Source of the DNA: Rhodopseudomonas sp.
GTDB lineage: Bacteria; Pseudomonadota; Alphaproteobacteria; Rhizobiales; Xanthobacteraceae
Reading direction: 5' to 3'
Assembly (NCBI GenBank): GCA_016124795.1
Contig: WGNB01000019.1
Span: 62,001-126,000, forward strand
DNA: 64,000 bases
A program made the translations under genes and the position numbers. Under the pieces are notes generated by a model. That model was not told where the DNA came from. It ran no database searches and was given only the letters and a program-made list of their open reading frames with translations. Shown here one piece after another: positions 36,577 to 46,951 of the stretch (position 1 is its first letter; each line of letters begins with the position of its first letter).

Positions 36577-37700
36577 ACACAGCCGATCAGAATACGGTCG
36601 TTGACCCGACCGCTCGACCGCCCGCGCCAGGTAGCAGTCCGCTTCCGCGCCAGATGAACTTCTGGCTCATCGGCTTGGTATTCGTCATTCTGGTGCTGTG
36701 GTTGCTCAGCCCGATTTTGCTGCCCTTCGTCGCGGGGCTCGCCATCGCCTATCTGCTGGCGCCGCTGACCGATCGCCTGGTGCAACTCGGGCTGCATCGC
36801 CTGGTGGCGGCGCTGTTGATCATCACGCTGATGGTTGTGGCCTTTGTGTTGCTGATCCTGTTGGTCGCGCCGGTGCTGGGCGGTCAATTGTCGTCGTTCA
36901 TCGAGAATATTCCGGGTTACGTCACCAAGCTCAGGGCTTTGGTCCGCGATCCGAGTTGGCCCTGGCTGCAAAAGCTGGTCGGCGCCGGTCTGGCCAACGA
37001 CAAGGCGATCACCGATCTGGTGACGCAAGGGGCGAGCTGGCTCACGACGTTCCTGAAATCGTTATGGTCGGGCGGGCGGGCGCTGGTGTCGCTGTTCTCG
37101 CTGATCGTGGTGACGCCGGTGGTGGCGTTTTATCTGATCTTCGATTGGCACCAGATGATCGACACTGTCGATAGCTGGGTGCCACGCCGGCAACGCGAGA
37201 CCGTAAGGCGGCTGGCGCGCGAGACCGATACCGCGATTGCCGGCTTTGTGCGCGGGCAGAGCGCGGTCTGCCTGATCCTTGGTACGTTTTATGCCATCGC
37301 GCTGACGATCAGCGGACTCAATTTCGGCTTGTTGATCGGCCTGATCTCGGGCCTCATCACCTTCATCCCTTACGTGGGTTCGATGACCGGGCTGATCCTG
37401 TCGCTTGCCGTGGCGGTCGCGCAGTTCTGGCCGCATTACACGCCGATCCTGGTTGTGCTCGGTATCTTCCTGGTCGGGCAGTTTCTCGAAGGCAATGTGC
37501 TGTCGCCGAAGCTGGTCGGCGAAAGCGTCGGTTTGCATCCGGTCTGGTTGATCTTCGCGCTGTTGGCTTTCGGCTATTTGTTCGGCTTCGTCGGGCTTCT
37601 GGTGGCAGTTCCTCTTGCCGCGACCATTGGCGTTTTGGCGCGCTTCGCGCTCAATCGCTATCTTGAGAGTTCGCTTTATACCGGTGAGCCGCCGCAGTGA
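36573..37700 (+). CDS. AI-2E family transporter (PerM)
   Basis: 375 residues from TTG at 36573, overlapping the previous stop; an in-frame ATG at 36537 would add 12 residues. Eight membrane helices with the PerM/TqsA pattern: TPVVAFYLIFDWHQMIDTVDSW in the middle and FIPYVGSMTGLILSL near the end. Function of the family is export or transport of small molecules; the perM-hdaA neighbourhood is conserved in alphaproteobacteria. Confidence 0.88.
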   Translation: MNTADQNTVVDPTARPPAPGSSPLPRQMNFWLIGLVFVILVLWLLSPILLPFVAGLAIAYLLAPLTDRLVQLGLHRLVAALLIITLMVVAFVLLILLVAPVLGGQLSSFIENIPGYVTKLRALVRDPSWPWLQKLVGAGLANDKAITDLVTQGASWLTTFLKSLWSGGRALVSLFSLIVVTPVVAFYLIFDWHQMIDTVDSWVPRRQRETVRRLARETDTAIAGFVRGQSAVCLILGTFYAIALTISGLNFGLLIGLISGLITFIPYVGSMTGLILSLAVAVAQFWPHYTPILVVLGIFLVGQFLEGNVLSPKLVGESVGLHPVWLIFALLAFGYLFGFVGLLVAVPLAATIGVLARFALNRYLESSLYTGEPPQ

Positions 37701-38449
37701 CGCAAGGAGATCTCTTCATGGTCGCTCCAGGCGCGTGCCAGGACGACACGCCCCTGGCGCCGGCGGCGCAGACCGTGCCGGTGCTGCCGCTGGCGCCGCG
37801 TCAATTGGTGCTGGCGCTTGACCATGCCATCAGCTTTGCCCGCGAGGATTTTCTGGAAGGGCCATCGAACGCCAAGGCTTTGGCGCTGATCGATCGCTGG
37901 CCGGACTGGCCGGCGCGGTTGGTGGCGCTGGTCGGTCCCGAAGGCTCGGGCAAAAGCCATCTGGCGTCGATCTGGGCGCAGAGGTCGGGCGCCCGCATCC
38001 TCTCGGCCAAGCTGCTCGGCGAGACCGACCTGCCGTCGGCCTTTGCCACCGGCGCGCTGGTGGTCGAGGACCTCGACGCCGAAGGTCTTGAAGAACGGGC
38101 GCTGTTTCACCTGATCAATCTGGCACGCGAAGAGCAGGCCGACGTCCTTTTCACCGCCCGTGTCGCGCCCTCCAGCTTTGCTGTGCGCATCCGCGATCTG
38201 GCGTCGCGCTTGCGGGCCTTGCCGGTGGTGTCCCTGGCCGCACCCGAGGACTCGCTGCTGCGGGCCTTGATCGTCAAGCTGGCGGCGGACCGGCAACTGG
38301 CGGTCGATGCGTCGCTGGTCAATTATCTCGCTACCCGGATCGAACGATCCTTTGCCAGTGTGCGGTCTGCGGTTGAGCGGCTCGACGAAGAGGCGTTGCG
38401 CCAGCATCGTCCGGTGACGCGGGCGCTGGCGGCCGAATTGTTCCGGTAG
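37697..38449 (+). CDS. hdaA: DnaA-inactivating AAA+ protein Hda
   Basis: 250 residues from GTG at 37697 (GTGA overlap with the PerM stop). A DnaA-like AAA+ module without the DNA-binding domain IV: Walker A GPEGSGKS (80-87), Walker B-like LVVEDLD (121-127), sensor I region (QADVLFTARVAPS), and sensor II area (RIERSFASVRSAVERLD). The N-terminus MTQGDLF carries QGDLF (3-7), which matches the beta-clamp-binding consensus. Hda with the clamp stimulates ATP hydrolysis by DnaA after initiation (RIDA). Confidence 0.9.
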   Translation: MTQGDLFMVAPGACQDDTPLAPAAQTVPVLPLAPRQLVLALDHAISFAREDFLEGPSNAKALALIDRWPDWPARLVALVGPEGSGKSHLASIWAQRSGARILSAKLLGETDLPSAFATGALVVEDLDAEGLEERALFHLINLAREEQADVLFTARVAPSSFAVRIRDLASRLRALPVVSLAAPEDSLLRALIVKLAADRQLAVDASLVNYLATRIERSFASVRSAVERLDEEALRQHRPVTRALAAELFR

Positions 38450-38482
38450 CGTCGCGGGCCAGGCCGATCCCGAGTGATTGGC

Positions 38483-38830
38483 TTATTCGACCGGATTGAG
38501 TCTGATGAATATCACCGCATTGCCGCTGTCGCGGTTGAAGGTGATTGCATAACGCCGCATCGCCGCGATGGCGTCGGCGGTTTCGGCTCGCGGGCATTGA
38601 ATATCGTCGACACTGACGCCGCCCCGGTTCAACGCCTTTCTGAACTGGCCGTCACCGAAGCCTAAATCGTCGGACGCGAAAGGCTGTGAGATGTAGACCT
38701 TGTTGTCGGCGTGCGATGGCGCCAGGCAGTATTGCCACTCGGTGCCACTGGCCGCGCGAGAAAGCCCGGCCGCCGCAGATAAGGCGGTCAGCGCGCATAG
38801 GACAGCGGTTGCGCTTGCGATCTTCGGCAT
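38483..38830 (-). CDS. Hypothetical secreted protein
   Basis: 115 residues. Signal peptide about 1-26 (ending SRAASG), then a small domain with two Cys (YCLAPSH and IQCPRAE), probably disulfide-linked, and a FRKALNRG segment. Convergent with hdaA. No known family recognised; it has the appearance of a conserved Bradyrhizobium-group periplasmic protein. Confidence 0.6.
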   Translation of the reverse strand: MPKIASATAVLCALTALSAAAGLSRAASGTEWQYCLAPSHADNKVYISQPFASDDLGFGDGQFRKALNRGGVSVDDIQCPRAETADAIAAMRRYAITFNRDSGNAVIFIRLNPVE

Positions 38831-38975
38831 GTCAGGAAATTTTTAACCGACCGGTGAACCCGTCACCTTCGCGCGCCCCGAATTCACTAATACTATGAGC
38901 GGGCATCGATTCGACTAAAAACGCCGTAAAATTCCTCCCCGTCATCAAACGCGCGACCGACACAGTCGCCCAACT

Positions 38976-39863
38976 ATGAATGCGCCGATCATGTCAGACG
39001 TTTGCGCCAATGGAATTGATACCGGTTTCGTGGCTTTGGGCTACGCCAAGGTCGCCGTACTGGGCGTTGTTCAGGGCATCACCGAATTGCTGCCGATTTC
39101 ATCGACCGCGCATATGCGGTTGGTCCCTGCGGTGCTGGGCTGGCGCGATCCGGGTTCGGCGTTCTCGGCGGCGATGCAGCTTGCCGCATTGGCTGCGGTG
39201 GTCAGCTATTTCTGGAGTGATGTGCGGGGCCTGACGGTCAATTCGGTGACGGCCTTGATGCGCGGCCAGTTCAGCGACCGTCATTTGCGATTTTCGATCT
39301 GGATCGTACTGGCCACGATCCCGATCGGGATTGCCGGTCTGACTCTGGCCAAGATTTTGAATACCTGCGGCTCGCCGCTGCGCAGCGTCAGCGTTGTCGG
39401 CTGGGCTTGCGTGGTGATGGCTTTGTTGCTGGGGCTGGCGGAAATCATGGCGCGCCACCGGCGCTCGGTCGACAACGCGACCCTTTGGGATGCATTGCTG
39501 GTCGGTCTTGCCCAGGTCGGCGCCTTGATCCCCGGGGTGTCGCGGTCAGGCTCGACGCTGACTGCGGCGTTGGCGCTCGGCTTCAAACGTGAGGAGGCAG
39601 CCCGGCTGTCGTTCCTGCTCGGCCTGCCGGCGATCGCGCTCGCCGGTCTGAAGGAAATCTGGGAACTGCATAAGGTGCATCTGGACAGTCATGGCTGGTC
39701 GGTTCTGGCGGTCGGTATCGTGGTGGCGTCGATCTCGGCGTTTTTCGCGATCTGGGGGTTGATGCGGTTTCTTGAGCGGTTCTCGACCTGGCCCTTCGTG
39801 GCCTATCGCTTCCTGCTCGGGGTCTTTATTCTGGGCAGCGTCGCGATTGGCTGGCTGAGTTGA
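38976..39863 (+). CDS. uppP: Undecaprenyl-diphosphatase
   Basis: 295 residues, BacA/UppP family. Membrane enzyme recycling undecaprenyl pyrophosphate for cell wall synthesis. Motif 1 ([19 protein letters not shown], with E and SSTAH) and motif 2 ([11 protein letters not shown]) that form the catalytic site are both present. About eight helices. Standing alone with no operon partner. Confidence 0.95.
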   Translation: MNAPIMSDVCANGIDTGFVALGYAKVAVLGVVQGITELLPISSTAHMRLVPAVLGWRDPGSAFSAAMQLAALAAVVSYFWSDVRGLTVNSVTALMRGQFSDRHLRFSIWIVLATIPIGIAGLTLAKILNTCGSPLRSVSVVGWACVVMALLLGLAEIMARHRRSVDNATLWDALLVGLAQVGALIPGVSRSGSTLTAALALGFKREEAARLSFLLGLPAIALAGLKEIWELHKVHLDSHGWSVLAVGIVVASISAFFAIWGLMRFLERFSTWPFVAYRFLLGVFILGSVAIGWLS

Positions 39864-39981
39864 TACAAAGCGGGATGGCCGTGGCCGCAAGCCCTGGACA
39901 GCGGGGCCAGCCCGACCGCGAACGGTCATCCAGCCGCCATTTTTGCCGGCTAGGACATGTTGCTATTGGGTCGAAGTAATT

Positions 39982-42240
39982 ATGGCAGAGCGCGCTCAAG
40001 CTACGGCAAATTCTAAGAAATCTGTCTCCGCAGCCGAGCCGGCGCAGCTTTCGGGAGAAACCGCCGAGGCGGCGTTGCAACCAGCCGCGGACGAGGCGAC
40101 CGAGACCAGTCTGCGCGCCAGCCCCGACCGCTTTATCAATCGCGAACTGTCCTGGCTGCACTTCAACCGCCGGGTTCTCGAAGAGGCCGCCAACGAGCAG
40201 CACCCGATCCTGGAGCGGGTGCGCTTTCTGTCGATCTCGGCCAATAACCTCGACGAGTTTTTCATGGTCCGGGTTGCCGGTCTGAAGGGCCAGGTTCGTC
40301 AGGGCATCACCACGCGCAGCCCGGACGGGCTGACGCCGTCCGAGCAACTGGTCAAGATCGGCGAGGCCGTCACCCAGCTGGCGCGCGATCAGCAGTATCG
40401 TTGGCTGGAATTGCGGCCCGATCTCGCCGCCGTCGGCGTGACGCTGCTTGACGGCGCCGATCTGAAGAAGGCCGACCGGGTCTGGCTCGAGGAGCATTTC
40501 CTCACCCATGTCTTCCCGCTGCTGACGCCGCTGGCGATCGACCCGGCGCATCCGTTTCCGTTCATTCCCAATCTCGGCTTCTCGATGGCGCTGCACTTGG
40601 TGCGGATGCGCGACGGCAAGTCGATGAACGCGCTGATCCGCATGCCGCAGAAGATCGAGCGCTTCATCAGATTGCCGGCCGGCGGCAGTGATGGCATTCG
40701 GCTGATCACGCTGGAGGAGGCGACCGCATTGCATGTCGGCCGGCTGTTTCCCGGCTACGGCGTGAAGGGCCAGGGCGCCTTCCGCGCTATTCGCGATTCC
40801 GATCTGGAAATCGAGGAAGAGGCGGAAGACCTGGTGCGGCTGTTCGAGACCGCGCTCAAGCAGCGGCGGCGCGGTTCGGTGATCCGGCTCGAACTCAACG
40901 CCACGATGCCGCTCGAACTGCGCGATTTCGTGCAGCGCGCGCTGGCGGTCGCCGACGACGAAGTCTTCATGGTCGATGGCGTGTTGGCGCTCAACGATCT
41001 GTCGCAACTGACCAAGGTCGATCGGCCTGATCTCGAATTCGTGCCTTATAACCCGCGCTATCCCGAACGCATCCGCGACCACGGCGGTGATGCTTTCGCC
41101 GCGATCCGGCAGAAGGATCTGGTGGTCCATCACCCTTACGAATCCTTCGACGTGGTGGTGCAGTTCCTGCAACAGGCCGCGCGCGACCCCGATGTGGTCG
41201 CGATCAAGCAGACGCTGTATCGCACCTCGGCCGAGAGCCCGATCGTCAAGACGCTGGTCGAGGCCGCCGAAGCCGGCAAGTCGGTGACCGCTCTGGTCGA
41301 ACTCAAGGCGCGCTTTGACGAAGAGGCCAATATCCGCTGGGCTCGTGATCTTGAGCGCGCCGGCGCGCAGGTGGTCTATGGTTTCATCGAACTCAAGACC
41401 CATGCCAAGCTGTCGCTGGTGGTGCGGCGCGAGGGCGGGTCGCTGGCCACTTACTGTCACGTCGGCACCGGCAACTACCATCCAGTGACCGCGCGCATCT
41501 ACACCGACCTGTCGTTCTTCACCGCCGATCCGGTGATCGCGCGCGACGTCGCCCGCATCTTCAATTACATCACCGGTTATGCCGAGCCGGCCGAACTCGA
41601 ACGCATGGCGATCTCTCCGGTCAGTCTGCGGCCGCGCATTCTCGATCACATCGCGCAGGAGACCGCCAACGCCAAGGCCGGCAAACCGTCCGGTATCTGG
41701 ATGAAGATGAATGCGCTGGTCGATCCCGGCATTATCGACGCGCTCTATGATGCGTCGAACGCCGGCGTACCGATCGATCTGGTGGTACGCGGTATCTGCT
41801 GCCTGCGGCCGGGCGTGCCGGGTTTGTCGGAGAACATCCGCGCCAAGTCGATTGTCGGCCGCTTCCTTGAGCACAGCCGCATTTACTGTTTCGGCGCTGG
41901 CTATGCGTTGCCACATCCCAAGGCGGCGGTCTATTTTTCGTCGGCCGACATGATGCCGCGTAATCTCGACCGCCGCGTCGAGGTATTGTGTCCAATTCTC
42001 AACCCGACGGTGCATGAGCAGGTGCTGGGCCAGATTCTTGCGGCCAATTTCCGGGACAACGAACAGAGCTGGAAGGTCTTGCCGGATGGCAGTTCGACGC
42101 GCATAAAGGCGGCGCCGGGCGAAGAGCCGTTCAACGCCCACAAGTATTTCATGACCAATCCGAGCTTGTCGGGCCGTGGTAAATCTCTCAAAGAATCGTC
42201 GCCCCGCAACCTCATCCGCCGCCTCATTGAAGAGGCTTAA
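39982..42240 (+). CDS. ppk: Polyphosphate kinase 1
   Basis: 752 residues from the ATG at 39982 ([13 protein letters not shown]); upstream frame to 39943 not favoured. Reversible transfer of ATP gamma-phosphate to polyphosphate. Family segments: [30 protein letters not shown], and the phospholipase-D-like active site with H474 ([12 protein letters not shown]) and H493 ([14 protein letters not shown]). The first 45 residues are an unstructured extension. It is followed by ppx, forming the polyphosphate pair. Confidence 0.97.
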   Translation: MAERAQATANSKKSVSAAEPAQLSGETAEAALQPAADEATETSLRASPDRFINRELSWLHFNRRVLEEAANEQHPILERVRFLSISANNLDEFFMVRVAGLKGQVRQGITTRSPDGLTPSEQLVKIGEAVTQLARDQQYRWLELRPDLAAVGVTLLDGADLKKADRVWLEEHFLTHVFPLLTPLAIDPAHPFPFIPNLGFSMALHLVRMRDGKSMNALIRMPQKIERFIRLPAGGSDGIRLITLEEATALHVGRLFPGYGVKGQGAFRAIRDSDLEIEEEAEDLVRLFETALKQRRRGSVIRLELNATMPLELRDFVQRALAVADDEVFMVDGVLALNDLSQLTKVDRPDLEFVPYNPRYPERIRDHGGDAFAAIRQKDLVVHHPYESFDVVVQFLQQAARDPDVVAIKQTLYRTSAESPIVKTLVEAAEAGKSVTALVELKARFDEEANIRWARDLERAGAQVVYGFIELKTHAKLSLVVRREGGSLATYCHVGTGNYHPVTARIYTDLSFFTADPVIARDVARIFNYITGYAEPAELERMAISPVSLRPRILDHIAQETANAKAGKPSGIWMKMNALVDPGIIDALYDASNAGVPIDLVVRGICCLRPGVPGLSENIRAKSIVGRFLEHSRIYCFGAGYALPHPKAAVYFSSADMMPRNLDRRVEVLCPILNPTVHEQVLGQILAANFRDNEQSWKVLPDGSSTRIKAAPGEEPFNAHKYFMTNPSLSGRGKSLKESSPRNLIRRLIEEA

Positions 42241-43759
42241 GCGGACGGGCGCGCGCGGCGCGTTGGACAAGGGCCGTCTCGACCACGGACCGGCAATTGC
42301 GGTCATCGATATCGGATCGAACTCGGTTCGTCTGGTGATCTACGAGGGTTTGACCCGTTCGCCGACACCGATCTTCAACGAAAAGGTGCTGGCCGGTCTT
42401 GGCCGTCAGGTTCAGACCACCGGATTGTTGGCGCAGGATGCGATCAACACCGCGCTTGCCGCGCTGGTCCGGTTTCGTGCGCTCTGCGATATTCAGCATG
42501 TCAGCAAGGTCTGGGCGATCGCCACCGCCGCTTGCCGAGACGCGCGCAACGGCCGCGCCTTCATTGCCGAAGCCGAGCGGATCTGCGGCGCCAAGATCGA
42601 GATTCTGTCCGGTAAACGCGAAGCCCAATTGACGGCGCTCGGCGTCGTGTCGGGCATCTACAAGCCGGATGGTATCGTCGGCGATCTCGGCGGCGGTTCG
42701 CTGGAACTGGTCGATGTTCACGGGACGCGCGTGCGTCATGGTCTGACCTTGCCGCTGGGCGGTCTGGCCTTGCAGGATATTTCCGGCAAGTCGATCAAGA
42801 AAGCCGAGAAACTTGTCGCCGATGCTTTCAAGGGGCTCGGTATCCTCAAGGAAGGCGAGGGCCGCACCTTCTACGCTGTCGGTGGGACCTGGCGCGCCCT
42901 GGCGCGTCTGCACATGTGGCAGACCGGTTATCCGTTCCACGTCATGCAGAACTACCGGATGCCGGCGCGCGAGGCGTTGGAATTCGCTCGGCTGGTGCAT
43001 CGGGTCGATACCGAAACCTTATCGAAGATCGAGGTGGTCAATTCGGCCCGCCGGCCGTTGTTGTCGTATGCAGCGCTGGTGCTGGAAAATCTGGTCCGCA
43101 CGATCAAGCCGAAAGATGTGGTGATCTCGGTACTCGGCGTGCGCGAGGGGTTGCTGTATTCGCTGCTGGACGCCAGGAGCCGTGCCCAAGATCCGCTGAT
43201 TGCGGCGTCGGCCGATCTCAATCTCCTGCGCGCGCGTTCGCCGCGCCATAGCGACGAGCTGATCGCCTGGACCGATCGGTTCTTTGCCACCTCCGGCTTG
43301 GAAGAAAACGCTGACGAGCGCCGGCTGCGTCATGCCGCCTGTCTGCTGAGCGATATCGGTTGGCGGGCGCACCCGGATTATCGCGGCGAGCAGGCGATGA
43401 ACATTGTCGCGCATGGCGCTTTCGTCGCGGTCGATCATCCCGGACGCGCCTATCTCGGGCTGGCGACCTATTTCCGTCACGCGGGATTGAGCGAAGACGA
43501 ATTGCCGATGCGGCTGCGCGAATTGGCCAGCACGCATATCCTCGATCGTGCCCGCGTGCTGGGCGCGGCGATGCGGGTCGCCTATATCCTGACCGCCGGC
43601 CAGAGCGGCGTGCTTGGCGATGTGCCGATGCAGGTCGTGCGCGGCAAGCTGGTACTCAAGTTGCCCGGCGAATACGGCAAGCTGATCAGCGACCGGTTAT
43701 TCAGCCGGGTGCGGCAACTGGCGAGATTGGTCGGACGCGAACCGGCGATCGAGGCCTAA
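42227..43759 (+). CDS. ppx: Exopolyphosphatase / Ppx-GppA phosphatase
   Basis: About 510 residues; the start is uncertain (TTG 42227 chosen, GTG 42176 and TTG 42263 possible), as the N-terminus overlaps the end of ppk. The ASKHA core is clear: [39 protein letters not shown]-type segment, [14 protein letters not shown], and [13 protein letters not shown]. The C-terminal HD-like helical domain follows. It degrades polyphosphate or pppGpp. Head-to-tail with ppk, overlapping by 14 nt with the chosen start. Confidence 0.9.
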   Translation: MKRLKRTGARGALDKGRLDHGPAIAVIDIGSNSVRLVIYEGLTRSPTPIFNEKVLAGLGRQVQTTGLLAQDAINTALAALVRFRALCDIQHVSKVWAIATAACRDARNGRAFIAEAERICGAKIEILSGKREAQLTALGVVSGIYKPDGIVGDLGGGSLELVDVHGTRVRHGLTLPLGGLALQDISGKSIKKAEKLVADAFKGLGILKEGEGRTFYAVGGTWRALARLHMWQTGYPFHVMQNYRMPAREALEFARLVHRVDTETLSKIEVVNSARRPLLSYAALVLENLVRTIKPKDVVISVLGVREGLLYSLLDARSRAQDPLIAASADLNLLRARSPRHSDELIAWTDRFFATSGLEENADERRLRHAACLLSDIGWRAHPDYRGEQAMNIVAHGAFVAVDHPGRAYLGLATYFRHAGLSEDELPMRLRELASTHILDRARVLGAAMRVAYILTAGQSGVLGDVPMQVVRGKLVLKLPGEYGKLISDRLFSRVRQLARLVGREPAIEA

Positions 43760-43790
43760 CTGCCGGACGGTTGCTGTCGCCGACCGGACG

Positions 43791-44597
43791 TCAGAACAGT
43801 TCGTAGAGATCGAGATAATAATCGGCTTTGGTCTGATCCCAGAGATGCCCGCCGCTGCGCTCGGTATAAGCTTTAGCAAAGCGCGCCACCGCCTCGGATC
43901 CGAAGTGCTCGTCGATATCGTTGGCGGTGACGGCAAGATCGATATAACGGTCTCCGCGTCCGGCATTGCCGCAGTCGACGAAACCGATGCCGCCACAGTC
44001 GTTGATCAGAATGTTGCTCAATGTGGCATCGCCATGAATGACCACGAGGTCCTGTGGCGGTTGGGTCTTGATCAGCCGGGCGATGAGGTCGTTCGGATCG
44101 ACATCGGCATTGCGGTCGGCGAAATGGCGCGCGTCGACGTCGCCGGCGTCGATGGCGCGACGGGCGCGCCCCAGACGAATGGCCAGGGTTTCATCGAACG
44201 GACAATCGAAGGTCGGCACCGCATGCAGGGCGGCAAGCCCGGCCGCGATGGCGTCGATCAATTCGGGCAGAGGTCGCCGGCCGGTGGTCGCGGGAAGGCC
44301 GCGCAGTGCGCGCGACAGGACGACGACGCTGTCCGCGCTGTCGTCGATACGCAGAAGCGCTGGAACGGGAACCCCGTGGGCAGCGAGCCATTGCGTGCGG
44401 GCGATCTCGTCGCGTAGCAAGGCGGCCGCGTCGGCATGGGCGATTTTCAGATAATTCAGCGGTTGGCCGTCCTGATGGACGCGATAGACGCTAGCGTCGC
44501 TCATGCCGGCGGCGACCGGTTCGATGCGAGGCTCGCGCAGGCCGGCCCAGCCTTGGCGCAGCAAGCGCGTCAGGATTGCGTCATCGGTTGCGGTCAT
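43791..44597 (-). CDS. APH(3')-like aminoglycoside/small-molecule phosphotransferase
   Basis: 268 residues from the ATG at 44597 (MTATDDAILTRLL), the size of APH(3') enzymes. Catalytic and metal residues line up: D190 and N195 in VIHGDATLSN and D208 in GFVDCGNAGRGDRYID, which are the positions known for APH(3')-IIa; K51 and E64 fit the N-lobe Lys/Glu pair. The C-terminus YYLDLYELF resembles the aph C-terminal FYRLLDEFF. Situated among housekeeping genes, so it may be a native kinase with a different substrate rather than a resistance gene. Aminoglycoside phosphorylation is inferred, not shown. Confidence 0.8.
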   Translation of the reverse strand: MTATDDAILTRLLRQGWAGLREPRIEPVAAGMSDASVYRVHQDGQPLNYLKIAHADAAALLRDEIARTQWLAAHGVPVPALLRIDDSADSVVVLSRALRGLPATTGRRPLPELIDAIAAGLAALHAVPTFDCPFDETLAIRLGRARRAIDAGDVDARHFADRNADVDPNDLIARLIKTQPPQDLVVIHGDATLSNILINDCGGIGFVDCGNAGRGDRYIDLAVTANDIDEHFGSEAVARFAKAYTERSGGHLWDQTKADYYLDLYELF

Positions 44598-44675
44598 GGC
44601 TTGCCATGTCAGCGATGATATGGCCCCGGCTTGCGGCCGGTCGTGGGGCGACGACAAAGGCCCCGCTTATGACGA

Positions 44676-45731
44676 TCATCTGGCCGTGACGGTTGCGACA
44701 AAGCGGTCGACTTCGTCGGTCGTCGTCGCGAATGAGGTTACCAAACGAACCAGCGATGCGTCTTCCCCGGCCAGTTCGCCTTTCGGTGAGTTATGCGCAT
44801 CCCACTCGTAGAACGCCGCGCCGGCGGCCTTGAGCCGCGCGCAAATCGTTTTCGGCAGAGTGGCGAAGACTTCGTTGGCCTCGACCGGCCAGATCGGTGC
44901 ATGGCCGGCGGCGATCAGGCCCTGACCCAGCCGGTCGGCCATGGTATTGGCGTGCCGCGCCAGCTTGAGCCACAGATCGTCGGCCAGGTAGGCTTCCATT
45001 TGGGCGGCGATGAAGCGGTGCTTCGATTGCAGGTGGCCGCCGCGTTTGCGCCGCGCTGCCATGTCGGCGCCGCGCGCCGGATCGAAGAAGACGATCGCTT
45101 CGGCGGCCATCGCGCCGCCCTTGGTGGCGCCGAACGACAGGGCGTCGACGCCAGCCTGCCAGGTCGCTTCGGCCGGCGACACATTCATGCGCGCCAGCGC
45201 ATTGCCGAGCCGCGCGCCATCGACATGGACGGCAAGACCTCGCGCGTGGGCAATATCGGCCAGTTCGCGGATCTGCTGCGGATGATAGATCGTTCCGGCT
45301 TCGGTCGCCTGCGATATCGATAGCGCCGAAGGCGCGACATGGTGCGGCGCGCCCCATTGTGGCTTGTCGAGTGACGCGGCAAGTGTCGTCGTGGAGATCT
45401 TGCCGGCCTCGCCGGGCAGGCCAACCAGCCTGATGCCGCCACCGAAAAATTCCGGCGCGCCGCACTCGTCGGTGGCGATATGGGATTCGGCGTGGCATAG
45501 CACGGCCCCCCAAGGCGGCGTCAGATGCGCGAGCGCCAGCGCATTGGCCGCCGTGCCGGTCGAAACCAGAAACACCGCGAGGTCGCATTCGAAGATCTCG
45601 GCGAAGCGCTTTTCGACCCGCTTGGTCCAGGCATCGTTGCCGTAGCCGAGGGCAAATCCGTCGCTGGCCCGCGCGATTGCGTCCATGATTTGCGGTGCGA
45701 CCGGCGCGGTATTGTCACTGGCGAAATTCAT
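44676..45731 (-). CDS. ltaE: Low-specificity L-threonine aldolase
   Basis: 351 residues from the ATG at 45731 preceded by ggag; GTG at 45737 would add two. PLP enzyme cleaving threonine or allo-threonine to glycine and acetaldehyde. SDNTAPVAPQIMDAI at the start, GTAANALALAHLT, HVDGARLGNALA (Asp in PLP contact) and the PLP lysine in LSFGATKGGAMAAEA are characteristic. Fold-type I length. Confidence 0.93.
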   Translation of the reverse strand: MNFASDNTAPVAPQIMDAIARASDGFALGYGNDAWTKRVEKRFAEIFECDLAVFLVSTGTAANALALAHLTPPWGAVLCHAESHIATDECGAPEFFGGGIRLVGLPGEAGKISTTTLAASLDKPQWGAPHHVAPSALSISQATEAGTIYHPQQIRELADIAHARGLAVHVDGARLGNALARMNVSPAEATWQAGVDALSFGATKGGAMAAEAIVFFDPARGADMAARRKRGGHLQSKHRFIAAQMEAYLADDLWLKLARHANTMADRLGQGLIAAGHAPIWPVEANEVFATLPKTICARLKAAGAAFYEWDAHNSPKGELAGEDASLVRLVTSFATTTDEVDRFVATVTAR

Positions 45732-45752
45732 GGTCACTCCGGTAGACGACGA

Positions 45753-46901
45753 TCAGCTTTTATCGACGGTGACCACTTTGCCTTTTTCCATCGCCAGCGC
45801 CAGCTTGCCGTGTTTGAGCGCGATCGCTTTTTCGCCGAATAGTTCGCGACGCCAGCCCTTGAGCGCCGGCACGTCGGCGTTGTCGTCGGCGGCGATGCGG
45901 TCGAGCTCATCAACGGTGGCGATCACCTTGGCGGCGACCGCGTGCGTTTCCGCCGTCATCCGCAGCAGCACCTTCAGCAATTCGACGGTGGCTGCGCCAT
46001 TGGCTGCGGGGCGCGACCGTTCGAAGCGCGGCAAGGTTTTGGGGTCGCGCTCGATGCCGCGTTGCACCGCTTCGACGATAGCATCGCCCCAGCGCGATCG
46101 TTCGAAGCCCTTCGGCAGCGAGCGCAGATGGCCAAGTTTCTCGATTGAGGTCGGTGCCTGGGTGGCGATATCGCCGACCACGTCATCCTTGAGCACGCGC
46201 GACCGCGGCACGTCGCGGGTCTGGGCTTCGCGCTCGCGCCACGCCGCGACCTCGATCAGGACGGCGAGTTCCTTCGGTTTGCGCACGCGGGTTTTGAGAC
46301 GCTCCCAGGCGCGCTCCGGGTCCATGCGATAGGTATCGGGCGAGGTCAGGACGCCCATCTCGGCCTCAACCCAACTGGCGCGATCGCGTTTGGCGAGATC
46401 GGCCGCGAGCTTTTCGTAGACCTTGCGCAGATGGGTGACGTCAGACAGTGCGTAGGTCAGTTGCGCATCGCTCAGCGGCCGCCGCGTCCAGTCGGTGAAG
46501 CGGTTCGATTTGTCGAGGACGTCGCCGGTAATGCGCTGCACGAGCTGGTCGTAGGAGATCGAGTCGCCGTAACCGAGCACCATGGCCGCGACCTGGGTGT
46601 CGACCAGTGGGTGCGGGATGGTCTTGGCCATGTTCCAGAGGATTTCGATATCCTGGCGCGCGGCGTGAAAGACCTTGATGACTTTTTCGTTGGCCATCAA
46701 TTGGAAGAAGGGCGTCAGATCGATCCCCGGCGCGAGCGCATCGATCACCACCGCTTCGTCGTCGGTCGCCATCTGCGCGACGCACAGCAGCGGATAATAG
46801 GTCGTCTCGCGCAGGAATTCGGTATCGACGGTGACGAAAGCATGGCCGGTCATGCGGGCGCAGACAGCGGCAAGATCGTCGGTGGTTGTGATCAATGACA
46901 T
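45753..46901 (-). CDS. rnd: Ribonuclease D
   Basis: 382 residues from the ATG at 46901 ([17 protein letters not shown]). 3'-5' exonuclease acting in tRNA 3' maturation. The DEDD exonuclease motifs are visible: [26 protein letters not shown], and [16 protein letters not shown]; an HRDC-like helical C-terminal domain ([21 protein letters not shown]) follows. It lies between ltaE and the TPP enzyme, near aspS, an order common in Rhizobiales. Confidence 0.95.
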   Translation of the reverse strand: MSLITTTDDLAAVCARMTGHAFVTVDTEFLRETTYYPLLCVAQMATDDEAVVIDALAPGIDLTPFFQLMANEKVIKVFHAARQDIEILWNMAKTIPHPLVDTQVAAMVLGYGDSISYDQLVQRITGDVLDKSNRFTDWTRRPLSDAQLTYALSDVTHLRKVYEKLAADLAKRDRASWVEAEMGVLTSPDTYRMDPERAWERLKTRVRKPKELAVLIEVAAWREREAQTRDVPRSRVLKDDVVGDIATQAPTSIEKLGHLRSLPKGFERSRWGDAIVEAVQRGIERDPKTLPRFERSRPAANGAATVELLKVLLRMTAETHAVAAKVIATVDELDRIAADDNADVPALKGWRRELFGEKAIALKHGKLALAMEKGKVVTVDKS

Positions 46902-46951
46902 ATCAACGATTAGCCTTACCTCATCCGGATCGATGATGGAAAAAATTTCAA

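Noticed and set aside
39826-42306. 826-residue open frame opposite ppk
   Set aside because: Antisense to a complete polyphosphate kinase with conserved active-site histidines.
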